From Gammaproteobacteria bacterium (GTDB lineage: Bacteria > Pseudomonadota > Gammaproteobacteria > Steroidobacterales > Steroidobacteraceae), in the NCBI GenBank assembly GCA_024642505.1, contig JAHEAZ010000156.1, positions 1 to 64,000 of the forward strand: DNA of 64,000 nucleotides. The letters are read 5' to 3'. The position numbers were made by a program, and so were the translations under genes. Below the pieces are notes generated by a model. The model saw nothing but the letters and a program-made list of their open reading frames with translations. It did no database searches and had not been told where the DNA came from. This document shows positions 52,170-61,253 of the stretch, in pieces; the stretch's first letter is position 1; each line of letters starts with the position of its first letter.

Positions 52170-52679
52170 CTACTGCAAACTCAGCATGCTCGTCAGGAAG
52201 CTCACGCTGGCATTACACGCGGCAGCGCTAGCAAGATGCATCTTCACGACGTCGGAATAGGCGACTGGAATTACACGCGGCAACAAGAGACGATTGAAGT
52301 TGTCAGAAGTTGCGATGATTGTGCCGTCGTTGCCAAGCGTAGTCTGAAATTTGAATTGGGTAATCAAGTAATCGCCAATGAAGGCCGTAATGACGCAGGG
52401 AGCGTAGGTATCAGCCTTGCGTACGTAGAATTCAATGCCCCAAATGTATCCGCCCGATCCTACTGCCGAAGCTCCCTCGCAGGAACCAGAAGCCTCTGTA
52501 TAACAGCTCAGTAACACTGCATTGGGCTCCAGCAGCAACGGCGCGTTGAGCACATTGACGCCGACGGTGTTTCGGACAATGACTTCTTGGGGCACCTTAT
52601 CGGCGGGAGCGGCCCATGCGCCAACGGAAAGGGTTAGTGCGTAAAGAATAGCCCCAGTCCTCTTTGTCGCGTTCTTCAT
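52170..52679 (-). CDS. Secreted hypothetical protein A of a tandem pair
   Basis: Signal peptide MKNATKRTGAILYALTLSVGAWA; VPQEVIVRNTVGVNVLNAP motif. Confidence 0.65.
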   Translation of the reverse strand: MKNATKRTGAILYALTLSVGAWAAPADKVPQEVIVRNTVGVNVLNAPLLLEPNAVLLSCYTEASGSCEGASAVGSGGYIWGIEFYVRKADTYAPCVITAFIGDYLITQFKFQTTLGNDGTIIATSDNFNRLLLPRVIPVAYSDVVKMHLASAAACNASVSFLTSMLSLQ

Positions 52680-52751
52680 CAGATTTCCCTGCTATCAAGA
52701 TTCTATTTTGTTGTATGGAAACAAACTACCGAAGTCCTGGACGATTTGCCT

Positions 52752-53306
52752 TCAAGGCACGAACCAAGCTACGCCGCACCGACCGGTAATGTGGATACTG
52801 AACTCGAATCTTGCGGTAGCCGGATGTGCCATTCCGTCCATGAGGGCGACAGTCACCGGCAGGTCGCCAGAAAAGATCCAGGCCTGGCCTGCAGGCAACG
52901 CTGCACTTAGGTGCTGTGGGCCATCTCCGATGACATTGAAATTGCGGTTTGACCCGCCCGTGTTTTGGGGGTGCACTTGGTAGAGGGGTACCTCCGCACC
53001 CCACCTGCCCAGCTGGACAACGTCGTGATTAGTGTTTCCGACTGAGAACTCTGGCGCTACATGGATCCCAGTGACCAGGAAACGGTTCGGTTGCGTGCAG
53101 CTGGGAACACTCAGGAACGCAGTGGCCCGATGGGCACCCGCAAGAATCACGGTGTAGCCAGACGTAGTGATTAGTAAGTCTGATTTCATCTCAACCGGAA
53201 GAGGCGTATTGGCTACCATCACGTCGAGCGGCTCTTTGGTCGCATCCGCAAGTGAGGTCGTGGTGACGAGAATGCCGATTAGTGCAAATGGCAGTGTCTT
53301 CTTCAT
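52752..53306 (-). CDS. Secreted hypothetical protein B of a tandem pair
   Basis: Signal peptide MKKTLPFALIGILVTTTSLA; KEPLDVMVANTPLPVEM motif; start at 53306. Confidence 0.65.
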   Translation of the reverse strand: MKKTLPFALIGILVTTTSLADATKEPLDVMVANTPLPVEMKSDLLITTSGYTVILAGAHRATAFLSVPSCTQPNRFLVTGIHVAPEFSVGNTNHDVVQLGRWGAEVPLYQVHPQNTGGSNRNFNVIGDGPQHLSAALPAGQAWIFSGDLPVTVALMDGMAHPATARFEFSIHITGRCGVAWFVP

Positions 53307-53942
53307 GAGCTTCTTTCCTGATGCTATGTTCGGACGTATGTGATCTGGCAATCGTCGGTGCCCCTACTCGTCTGTTGCTGAGACCAACCAGCGATCCACC
53401 TTTGTTGCGACACAGCTACCCGATGGCCGCTCGATCTGCAGCGCCTTCTACACCTGAGGTAGCGGATCTGCCTATGCTTTAATCACGGACACGCGAATCA
53501 GATTTTCGCCGGGACATGGGTACCTCGGCGTCGCGTCGACACGATTGGCGTCAGCCGAAACAGCTAGAACCGGGTTCCCGGCCTGGGCCCGGAAGATCGC
53601 TGTCGCCGCCTTGATCCGCCCGGCCAACCTTGTGGGGCTGAGTCACTCAACACTGCACAATCCACGCCTACCACGCTTGCCTGAATCCGCGTGGACCAAC
53701 ACGCACGCACGGCTGAGTAGAGCTGCGAGGATTGAAACCCGGCGCGACAGCAATATCCGCTTTGGGTCAGCAACTGCGAGTGCCGGCCAAGCCAGTCAGT
53801 CGCAAGGGGCCGAGGCTCGCCAACGGCCAGAAGAAAACACACTCAGGAAACGAAAACCCGACTCGGGACCGGGGGCTCCCTGGGAGAACCTGGGAACGGC
53901 GAACCGTGCCTGGCCGCCCCGGTCACGAGACCGAGAAACCAA

Positions 53943-54308
53943 TCAACGTACCCGGCTGATGGCGTCCTGAATCTGGATCATTGCCGCGTCGACCGCTGCC
54001 TTGGCACACGCGGCACCGCGCGGCTCGGACTTGGCGTACTGTCGATCGATTTCAGCGCAGGCCTCCTTGGCCACCTTCGCGACACGCGTCTCAAGCTCAT
54101 CCACGCCAGCTTGGGTACGCAGGTCCAAGTCGGAATAGCTGACCCGGTATGACATCGACACCTCGTAAACCGGCACACCGAAGTTGGTCTGAGCGACGCG
54201 CTCCTCTGCCGTACGCGATGCTGTCACTGTTACTTGGCTTAGTGGTTCAGCCGCATGGACTGCCGCAACGCAGCACATCGCGACCGCCATGGTTAATAGA
54301 CGGCTCAT
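53943..54308 (-). CDS. UrcA family protein
   Basis: Signal peptide; VSYSDLDLRTQAGVDELETRVAKVAKEACAEID. Confidence 0.85.
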   Translation of the reverse strand: MSRLLTMAVAMCCVAAVHAAEPLSQVTVTASRTAEERVAQTNFGVPVYEVSMSYRVSYSDLDLRTQAGVDELETRVAKVAKEACAEIDRQYAKSEPRGAACAKAAVDAAMIQIQDAISRVR

Positions 54309-54603
54309 ACGGAACTCCTTTGCCTCGCCATGAGGCATGGCCCCTCTACACTGGGAACATCATGAGCGCTTCCCAAGTGAGGCGATATTTCGCCCGGCGA
54401 AGCTGGGGCCCGGTTGGCGAAGGAGCGACTGCGAAGGGAATCGCTCAGTTCGCTGCGGTGCGGCTGGACGGCTCTTCAGGGTCGGGAACCGACCTAACAG
54501 CGCCATTTTGCCAGGCCGGCTCCAGCGATGGCGGTTTCCGGCCATTAGCCGCCATTGGTACTGAAGCCACGATACGGCGTTATCCGCGTTGACTCTGGCG
54601 CGG

Positions 54604-55488
54604 CTACCTCTCGATTGCGCCGCCCAGCGTATCCCGCATCCGGCGCGTGATTACCTTGTGCGGCAAGGCAGAGTCCCCGTAGTGCAGTTCCGAAAGTGCC
54701 GGCATCTCATTAAAGAGAACTTCAATTTGACCGCCCGGCGTCTGGTACACGAGTAATTTCTGACAAAACGCGTCAAGGCCCATCCGGGGACGCTCTGCCA
54801 TGGCCTTGCCCCCCGGACCCGGCGCACCGAACAGCAGCAAAGTCAACCGGGGTAGTTCGACGCCGAGCGCAGCGGCTTCTTCACGATAATCAATGTCGCC
54901 GAACCAGATCGTGTCGCCCTCCGCCGTGATGGCAGCCTTCAGTCGTTCAATGGTCTCGTCGAAACCATAGGCGGAACCCAGGGTCACGATGCCCTGCTCC
55001 TTGCCGAATGACGAAGTATCGAACGCGACTACCACATCTTCCGGCACTGCGCTGACGACACTGAGAACCTCCTCTTCGTATCGCTGCAGAGCCGGCCCAT
55101 CTGCTATTCCATAACGGCTCTTTAGATAGCCCGCCGTCGTAAAAATGACCGCCGGCTCATCGCCTTCCGCGTAAGCGAGCACTCTGAACGGCAGGTCAAG
55201 TCCCGCCCGTGGTTCCTCCTGCAAGATCGATGTGTTCACGGCCGGGTCAGAGAAGATAATGACGCGAGCCGGCGGCATGGTCTCACCTTTTTCCGCCGCC
55301 AACCGTGAATGGTCGATCTCTACGATCACCTTGAAAGGACTTGTGGCGGCCACCACCGACTCGTAAAGCTCATCTACCGCTCGGTAGGTTACGTCGGCGA
55401 CGGGCTCACGCTGGATACATGAACTCAGCAGAGCACCCACAATGCAACCTGAAACCACGCCAGCGTATTTCGCATGCCTACTCGTCAT
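54604..55488 (-). CDS. Lipoprotein with two DUF302-like domains
   Basis: Lipobox-like GALLSSC; FKVIVEIDHSRLAAEKGETMPPARVIIFSDP and a second copy TIWFGDIDYREEAAALGVELPRLTLLLFGAP. Confidence 0.75.
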   Translation of the reverse strand: MTSRHAKYAGVVSGCIVGALLSSCIQREPVADVTYRAVDELYESVVAATSPFKVIVEIDHSRLAAEKGETMPPARVIIFSDPAVNTSILQEEPRAGLDLPFRVLAYAEGDEPAVIFTTAGYLKSRYGIADGPALQRYEEEVLSVVSAVPEDVVVAFDTSSFGKEQGIVTLGSAYGFDETIERLKAAITAEGDTIWFGDIDYREEAAALGVELPRLTLLLFGAPGPGGKAMAERPRMGLDAFCQKLLVYQTPGGQIEVLFNEMPALSELHYGDSALPHKVITRRMRDTLGGAIER

Positions 55489-55658
55489 TCTTCCCACCGC
55501 TCGCCCGCACCATTTGTCTTTCTTGATCGAGCAACGAGGGGTAACACTCGCTGCTTGCACGCTGACTCTAGCAACAAATAATACGATTGTCCTTTAAGGC
55601 AGGCAGTGGCAGGGAGCTCAAGTCGGTCCCCGGCCAAAAACTGCCGTACCCGCCGGTA

Positions 55659-56603
55659 CTACTCAAGTTGTCTTTTCAGGTTCTGGGCGATCTTCCCGAG
55701 ATGCTTTTCCCATGTCCCGCAGCACCCGCCCCAAATATCGATATGCGGGTAGCGTCGCCCTAACTCACCCATGAGTATTCCCAGTTGCTCAGGATCACCT
55801 TCCTCCAAGTGACCTATCTGACACAGTGCGATTTTATCCATTGGGGAAGCATTGGGACGCAGCATTCGGATGCGTTTAATCCAGTCGCCCGGTTCGAGCG
55901 CCGCCATGAATTCATACGGGTGAGAACAATTGATACCGTAGAAGTCGGGTCGTGCGTCGCCGGCTTCGAGATCAGTCATTTCAACAGCCTCACGCAGCGT
56001 GGGTCCTGACTTCAGTCTCGATGTGGAATCGAGCGTGAAACAGATGCCCAGGGGCAGATTTACCTGGGCTGCGGCTCTGGCGACACCTACCGCTTCGGGA
56101 ACGGAGTTGAACGTCATGGCCGTAACGAAATCGACGCCGGCGCGAGCAAGTGTTCCCAACTGTACGCTGTGGTAGTCCTCGGCCGCCTCCGACGTAATCG
56201 CCAGGTTTAGCGAATAGGCATCCCCCCGCGGACCGACGATGCCCGAGATCTGAATGAATGGCACTTGTCCCCGAAATGGACGTGCGACCTCTCTCAGGAA
56301 GTCGATACAACGGAATTGTGCTTCTGCCAGACCATCGGTCGAATAACCGAGCTTGGCGGCCCAGTCCGGACTGGCCCGGTAGTCCAAGCCACCCATCAGG
56401 GCGGAAAAACCGTTGGCCGCGGCCGTCTCCAGATAGCGTGTGTACATGCCCGTCAGGGCTACGACTGCATCAGGCCGGTCGAGTAGCGGAAACATGGCGA
56501 ACTCGGGTAACTCGAACCCGAACCGATACATCAACTCCGTTTCCTGCCCGCCTTCGCTGAGGTAGTACGTGTGCTTCGCTTGTGGCGGAAAGCGCCTACG
56601 CAT
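55659..56603 (-). CDS. Homocysteine S-methyltransferase family protein
   Basis: YLSEGGQETELMYRFGFELPEF...; INCSHPYEF; IDIWGGCCGTWEKHL zinc motif. Confidence 0.88.
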   Translation of the reverse strand: MRRRFPPQAKHTYYLSEGGQETELMYRFGFELPEFAMFPLLDRPDAVVALTGMYTRYLETAAANGFSALMGGLDYRASPDWAAKLGYSTDGLAEAQFRCIDFLREVARPFRGQVPFIQISGIVGPRGDAYSLNLAITSEAAEDYHSVQLGTLARAGVDFVTAMTFNSVPEAVGVARAAAQVNLPLGICFTLDSTSRLKSGPTLREAVEMTDLEAGDARPDFYGINCSHPYEFMAALEPGDWIKRIRMLRPNASPMDKIALCQIGHLEEGDPEQLGILMGELGRRYPHIDIWGGCCGTWEKHLGKIAQNLKRQLE

Positions 56604-56837
56604 GAATGCCTCCGGAGCTTGCTCTCGCTCTACCACCGACATCCCGACGCTGAAAACCGCTTCGCCCGACCCCCTTCCAGGCAGCTGTCAGACTTTGCCA
56701 GCCTGCACTCGAACTTCGAGCAGGCTGTCACACGCTTGGGCGGGTCGAGAAGAATGTAAATGGGGCGATGCCCTCTTGGCGGCCGGCCTCGTGGGATGCA
56801 ATGTGGCGACGCTTCAATCGTATCAATCGACTGCTTC

Positions 56838-56920
56838 GGGTCGGTAACCGCCGTTTAAGGGTAAGCCCAGTGGCCCCGGCCAGTAAAGGTCGGCTAAGGG
56901 TCGTTAACTGCGGTTCGCTA
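56838..56920 (+). repeat. Degenerate intergenic repeat, copy B (two half-units)
   Basis: GGGTCGGTAACCGCCGTTTAAGGG...AAGGGTCGTTAACTGCGGTTCGCTAG. Confidence 0.5.
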
Positions 56921-56946
56921 GAAGCAAAAACCCAGGCGGGGGGCTG

Positions 56947-57060
56947 GGCACCAGCATTGCGGGGCTCAAGCGCATCGGTCTCCAGCCGCTGGCCGTCGGG
57001 CTGGTCTTGGCGCTGGTCGTGGGGATCGTGGCCGCGTTGCTGATCTTGTTGCTGTACTGA
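56947..57060 (+). pseudogene. C-terminal remnant of a membrane transporter, possibly UPF0324/YeiH family
   Basis: In-frame GTSIAGLKRIGLQPLAVGLVLALVVGIVAALLILLLY*; no upstream coding body. Confidence 0.4.
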
Positions 57061-57105
57061 AGTCTGACGCGAGTGCCGCCGGGCGGTACGTAGGTACATT
57101 CTCAG

Positions 57106-57657
57106 GTGACCCGCCATGATCCTTGGATGGACGATGGGTCGGCTCCCTTGCCAAGGGGGGATCTAGGCATGGCAAGTCCGACTCTGGGTAACCACTCGGT
57201 CGCCGGCACGCAGGCATCGCGTGGCCAGGCAGTCCGCGACCTCATTGCGATCACGTACCTGGTAACCGGCCTGGCGCTGCTGCCGATGGTCATCGGTGAA
57301 GCGCTGGTGGGCACGGGCTCGGTCGCCTCCATTTACGACAGTGGGCTACCTGGCTGGGTAGTCAGGCTGATCTCCGGCTACGAGATCATGGTCCTGCTCT
57401 GCGGCGGGATTGCTCTGTTCATAGGGTGGATCCCGGCGCTGTTCGTCTGTGCCCTGTTCTGGCGTCACTGGCGCATGGTCCTGCCTGCCGGTCTTTTGAT
57501 TGCCGCCGCGGCGAGCACGATGCTCGATGGGGATGCGCGAACGTCCGCGTTGGCGGCTTTGGCGGCGATGTACACGGCGGCTGCCTCGTTGATCGGGCTG
57601 GAATGGCTCGTTCGTCGAATTCTGGAAAAGCGACGGACGCCATGGCAAGAGGCATGA
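57106..57657 (+). CDS. Hypothetical membrane protein
   Basis: Several hydrophobic segments; only plus-strand coding candidate of this size in the 52-63 kb region; likely ATG near 57169 (MASPTLGNHSV). Confidence 0.5.
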   Translation: MTRHDPWMDDGSAPLPRGDLGMASPTLGNHSVAGTQASRGQAVRDLIAITYLVTGLALLPMVIGEALVGTGSVASIYDSGLPGWVVRLISGYEIMVLLCGGIALFIGWIPALFVCALFWRHWRMVLPAGLLIAAAASTMLDGDARTSALAALAAMYTAAASLIGLEWLVRRILEKRRTPWQEA

Positions 57658-57783
57658 CGATTAAGAAGGCGATGGCCCGGCTAAGCTTCATTTGGCTTGG
57701 CGCGGCGGCCGGCATCGCGGCCACGGCCCCTGGCACCGTCCGATGGATGCACCAAGAACCTTGATCCAAGAGGGCATGGGCTG

Positions 57784-57963
57784 AGGGGTACCCAGGCAAA
57801 GGGTCTGTTGCGCCCGTACTTCCCCAAGGGGATGGACCTGTCGGATATTAGTCAGAGCAAGCTTAATGCCATCGCTCGTCGACTGAACGAACGCCCACGG
57901 CAGACCCTCGGCATCGAGACACCGGCAGAACGTTTTGGCCAATGTGTTGCCTTGACCAGTTGA
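57784..57963 (+). mobile_element. IS30-family transposase C-terminal remnant
   Basis: RGTQAKGLLRPYFPKGMDLSDISQSKLNAIARRLNERPRQTLGIETPAERFGQCVALTS*. Confidence 0.85.
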
Positions 57964-57990
57964 ATCGGCAGCCAGAAGCGGACATTCCCT
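57961..57990 (+). repeat. Degenerate intergenic repeat, copy C
   Basis: TGAATCGGCAGCCAGAAGCGGACATTCCCT, starting at the transposase stop codon. Confidence 0.45.
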
Positions 57991-58022
57991 GTAAAGAGAA
58001 ACCCCGGCGCGAGACCGGGGTC
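57991..58022 (-). terminator. Terminator downstream of the 58102-58683 gene
   Basis: Minus strand ACCCCGGTCTCGCGCCGGGGTTTCTCTTT. Confidence 0.65.
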
Positions 58023-58101
58023 CTCTCGATCAATCTGCGCACCGCTCGGGCCGGTCCTTGACTAGCTGGCCCAATGCACGCGCAGCCTTGTACTCACCTA
58101 G

Positions 58102-58683
58102 CTACTTCGGATCAAGAATACGGCCTTCAATAGTGCCGAAGTACCCAATCGGGATGGCAAAGGGAGTCCAGATCTGATCAACAGCCATCAGCTTCATGCC
58201 GTCGACATCTCCTCCGTACCCCTTGCCGATGACATTGAGCGCGGCGGTCCAATAGCCCTCCTCGGCGATCCGCAATCCCTGGTAGGTTCCTTCCCAAGCA
58301 CCACCCGCGTCGAGTTCGGTCCTGAATGTGCCCCAGACCGGGCCGGCGAAGCGTGCATCCAGGTTTCCGTTCAGTTCGACCGTCATCCAACCGGCCATGG
58401 CGGGATCGGCTGACTCAAGCCGACTGACCAGGACAGTGCCTCGAAGGTGTGTGCGGCTGCCAACCGGGCAGGGCTGCATCGGATCCCCGGTCGGCTCGTA
58501 GCCGGGACACCTGACCGTTGGCGTAGAGATGAAGCCGCCGACGACGTCGCCTGTCAGGTAACCAAGGGCATCAAAAGTTTCGCTCGCCGCAATTTCAAAC
58601 TTGTCGGCGGCAAAACCTGTAGGTGCAATCAGCGCGCCTGTGCAAAGAAACACAGATAGGCAAGATGTGAGTCCTTTCCTCAT
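58102..58683 (-). CDS. Secreted hypothetical protein
   Basis: Signal peptide MRKGLTSCLSVFLCTGALIAPTGFA; 193 aa; start at 58683. Confidence 0.65.
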   Translation of the reverse strand: MRKGLTSCLSVFLCTGALIAPTGFAADKFEIAASETFDALGYLTGDVVGGFISTPTVRCPGYEPTGDPMQPCPVGSRTHLRGTVLVSRLESADPAMAGWMTVELNGNLDARFAGPVWGTFRTELDAGGAWEGTYQGLRIAEEGYWTAALNVIGKGYGGDVDGMKLMAVDQIWTPFAIPIGYFGTIEGRILDPK

Positions 58684-58884
58684 GAGCTCCTCCTGGCTGC
58701 AAAGTCGAACTAGGCCCGAGCTGATGGCGAGACCCTTCGTCGCATGGCTCGCGGAGGATCTGCGACACCCTGCTAAGACTTTCCCCTCGCCATGTTTGTA
58801 ACGCATCTCGCGCCACTTCGAATCAGGCGATACCGAGTAGGACCCTTGCCTTGCGCGACAGGCGCCGTCGCTGGATGTCGCTCA

Positions 58885-58915
58885 AGGGTCGTTACCGGCC
58901 AAGAGCGGACGTTTC
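58885..58915 (+). repeat. Degenerate intergenic repeat, copy D
   Basis: AGGGTCGTTACCGGCCAAGAGCGGACGTTTC. Confidence 0.5.
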
Positions 58916-59167
58916 CCAACGTTGGCACTCGGCTTGAGCGACTGGTCAGGCCTCATTGCCCATCCTGTTTGCAGAGAAAGTTGACTTCAGAGGTCTCGAG
59001 GGACTCAATAGTCTTCGGTGAGGCACCCGCCAGTCCGCGTCCGACGCCAGGCAGCGACTTGTACCTGCGCTTGGTGGTGACGACCGAAGCGGCAGCAAAG
59101 GGAGAAAGCGATCAGGCGTCAGGTTCAGCAGGATGGTAGGTGCGGACTTGATTTGTCTCGAGTCCGT

Positions 59168-60109
59168 CTAGAACTGCGCCATACACAAATTTGACCAAGG
59201 CGTTCCTGGAGAGGGCGCCGTATATCCTGTCTTGCGCTCGTATAAATCGACCATATCATGGTTGCTATATGAGCGCATCAAGCTAAGCCCTTGCTGATTC
59301 AGCCACGCCCCCACGTGGTCCACTCCCTCCCGAAAGCCAAAAGACATGACTTCACCGAATGCGTCAAAGCGCCTTTTTGTACTCGCAAAGCCATAGTCGT
59401 CCGGTCTTGCATATGCTTCTAGCAGTATGAAGTCGAAGAATAGCTGCGAGCCGCTTGCGGAGAAATCACGCATCGTTCTCATGGTGGTCTCGATCGCCTG
59501 TTCGGAAAGATAGTGGATTACTCCGGACCAAATCCAGATGGTCGGGCGCAAGCAGTCAAAGCCCGCGTCTCGAAGTGCGGTGCTCAATTCATCCTCGCCG
59601 AATGAGCAGGGCACATAGACGATATGATCGTCGTCTAGTTCGGCATTTTTCTGAACGATCTGCCGGACGATGCGGCGCTTTTCGTCCTGCATTGCCGGTA
59701 AATCGACTTCGAAGAACTTGCCGGGATTCAGATCGGATGCGCGGCGTTCCGCGCCTATACGCAAGCCACTTGTATCTAAGCCGGCACCGAGAATGACTGC
59801 CTGAGTCTGGGGATTGCCAGTTAGGGCGTCTCGGATCATGTCATCGGCTACGGCTTGCCGGGCAAACAGGAAAACATCCGCACCCGGAGATGTTCGCGCG
59901 ATCAGGTCACGGACTAACCGGTATGCCCCCCATCCCAGCAGCGCAACTCCTAGACGTGCGCGATACGAGGCAGAACCGTTTCTAACCACGTCTGATGCTA
60001 GATAATCGAAAGAGCGAAGTCCCGTAGTCGTAAACACCACCGCCCGCATGGCAGCGCAGTCGTACGCGGTCCGGGACGCTCTGTGATGCGCTGCTAGTGT
60101 TGAACTCAA
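59168..60109 (-). CDS. Class I SAM-dependent methyltransferase (leucine carboxyl methyltransferase-like)
   Basis: TQAVILGAGLDTSGLRIG...FFEVDLPAMQDEKRRIV; PTIWIWSGVIHYLSEQAI. Confidence 0.85.
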   Translation of the reverse strand: MSSTLAAHHRASRTAYDCAAMRAVVFTTTGLRSFDYLASDVVRNGSASYRARLGVALLGWGAYRLVRDLIARTSPGADVFLFARQAVADDMIRDALTGNPQTQAVILGAGLDTSGLRIGAERRASDLNPGKFFEVDLPAMQDEKRRIVRQIVQKNAELDDDHIVYVPCSFGEDELSTALRDAGFDCLRPTIWIWSGVIHYLSEQAIETTMRTMRDFSASGSQLFFDFILLEAYARPDDYGFASTKRRFDAFGEVMSFGFREGVDHVGAWLNQQGLSLMRSYSNHDMVDLYERKTGYTAPSPGTPWSNLCMAQF

Positions 60110-60207
60110 GATGTCGCTCTCATCCCCACCTAACTACTACTTGGCTGTACTGAATGCAAAAAGAATTGTCAAGCAAACGGGCCCGCCTACCTGCGAGATA
60201 GCAGCTT

Positions 60208-60290
60208 GGGGTCGGTAGCTGCCTTTCCGGGGCAAGTCAGGCGGTTGGAGGAGGTTCAGGTCTGCTACCGGCCAGAGGCGGACACATCCA
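60208..60290 (+). repeat. Degenerate intergenic repeat, copy E (full-length with inverted half-units)
   Basis: GGGTCGGTAGCTGCCTTTCCGGGGCAAGTCAG...GGTCTGCTACCGGCCAGAGGCGGACAC; CGGTAGC/GCTACCG arms. Confidence 0.55.
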
Positions 60291-60417
60291 TACCATGGCC
60301 TCGAGCAATGATTCCGCTCGACGTTCTCCAACAGCCGATGGCGTCTCCATCGAGCTATGGGCGAGAGTGAGCGAACGACTTACCAACGCTTGGCGTCGCG
60401 TCTGCCGTGTGTTTTTT

Positions 60418-60942
60418 CTACCGTATCAGGGCGTCGAGCTGCGTAACGTCGAGGCCTGCGTTGCGATAGTGGCTGCGAAATATCTCAAGAATAGAGAATC
60501 CATCTTCATAGGCGCCAAATTTGCCACCGACGGGATTGTCGAGATAGATCAGCCCACCTTCGACCATGAACAGGATGACAGCCGGCTCGGGCGAATCGTC
60601 TGTAACGACTAATGTATGGGCCTCTCCGGCAGGCTCGTAGATGAACGTGCCGGGCTTGGCGATCCAGTCGTGTTCAAGGTAACGCCAGTGGCCTTGGAGC
60701 GTGTAGCCGCGCACTGTACCGACATGATAGTGAACGCCAAGTTGTGCACCGGGCAATCCCTTCAGCAGAACGCTGAATCCCCCTGCCGTCACGTTGATAC
60801 AACACGGCTGAAGCCAGACTCCGTCCGCATACGGCACCCACAACCGCTCGTCGTCTAGATCAGTATTGGCTATGAAATGACCGCGACTGCGAGAACCTGG
60901 CTCAAGACCATCATTAACGCTGCTAAAGGCTTGAATTGGCAT
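60418..60942 (-). CDS. Cupin, 2,4'-dihydroxyacetophenone dioxygenase-like
   Basis: GVHYHVGTVRGYTLQGHWRYLEHDWIAKPGTFIYEPAGEAHTLVV. Confidence 0.8.
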   Translation of the reverse strand: MPIQAFSSVNDGLEPGSRSRGHFIANTDLDDERLWVPYADGVWLQPCCINVTAGGFSVLLKGLPGAQLGVHYHVGTVRGYTLQGHWRYLEHDWIAKPGTFIYEPAGEAHTLVVTDDSPEPAVILFMVEGGLIYLDNPVGGKFGAYEDGFSILEIFRSHYRNAGLDVTQLDALIR

Positions 60943-61001
60943 TGTCCCCCCTCCTCTGAAGCCATCGTAACCGTAGTCCCAGACGAACTGAATTACAAAC
61001 G

Positions 61002-61100
61002 CTACGTGTGGCTGGATGCAGCTGTACATCGGGCGACCGCCCGCCCGATCCCGCTGCTCGCGCCCATCACCAGCGCGACCCGCCCTTTCATGTCAGACAT
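61002..61100 (-). pseudogene. Short-chain dehydrogenase/reductase N-terminal stub
   Basis: MSDMKGRVALVMGASSGIGRAVARCTAASSHT*; Rossmann TGxxxGIG-like motif, then stop after 32 aa. Confidence 0.65.
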
Positions 61101-61221
61101 CTTCCCCCTCCTCATCTGCAACGATGACCCGCCGCAATCATAGTCAAATCGCAGCGGGCGTGGTGGCTTGTCCGGGGACGCGGGCCATTCCTGATGAGGA
61201 GTTAGAAGGGATGCATACTTT

Positions 61222-61253
61222 GGGTAGATAACTGCGGTTCCAGGGCAAGTCAG
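61222..61253 (+). repeat. Degenerate intergenic repeat, copy F
   Basis: GGGTAGATAACTGCGGTTCCAGGGCAAGTCAG aligns with copy E. Confidence 0.5.

Noticed and set aside
53545-53970. 141-aa plus ORF in the 53.5-54 kb gap
   Set aside because: R/T/A-rich with no motif and overlaps the UrcA gene in antisense; not convincing as coding.
58792-59139. 115-aa plus ORF spanning repeat D
   Set aside because: Overlaps the intergenic repeat; no homology recognised; likely spurious.
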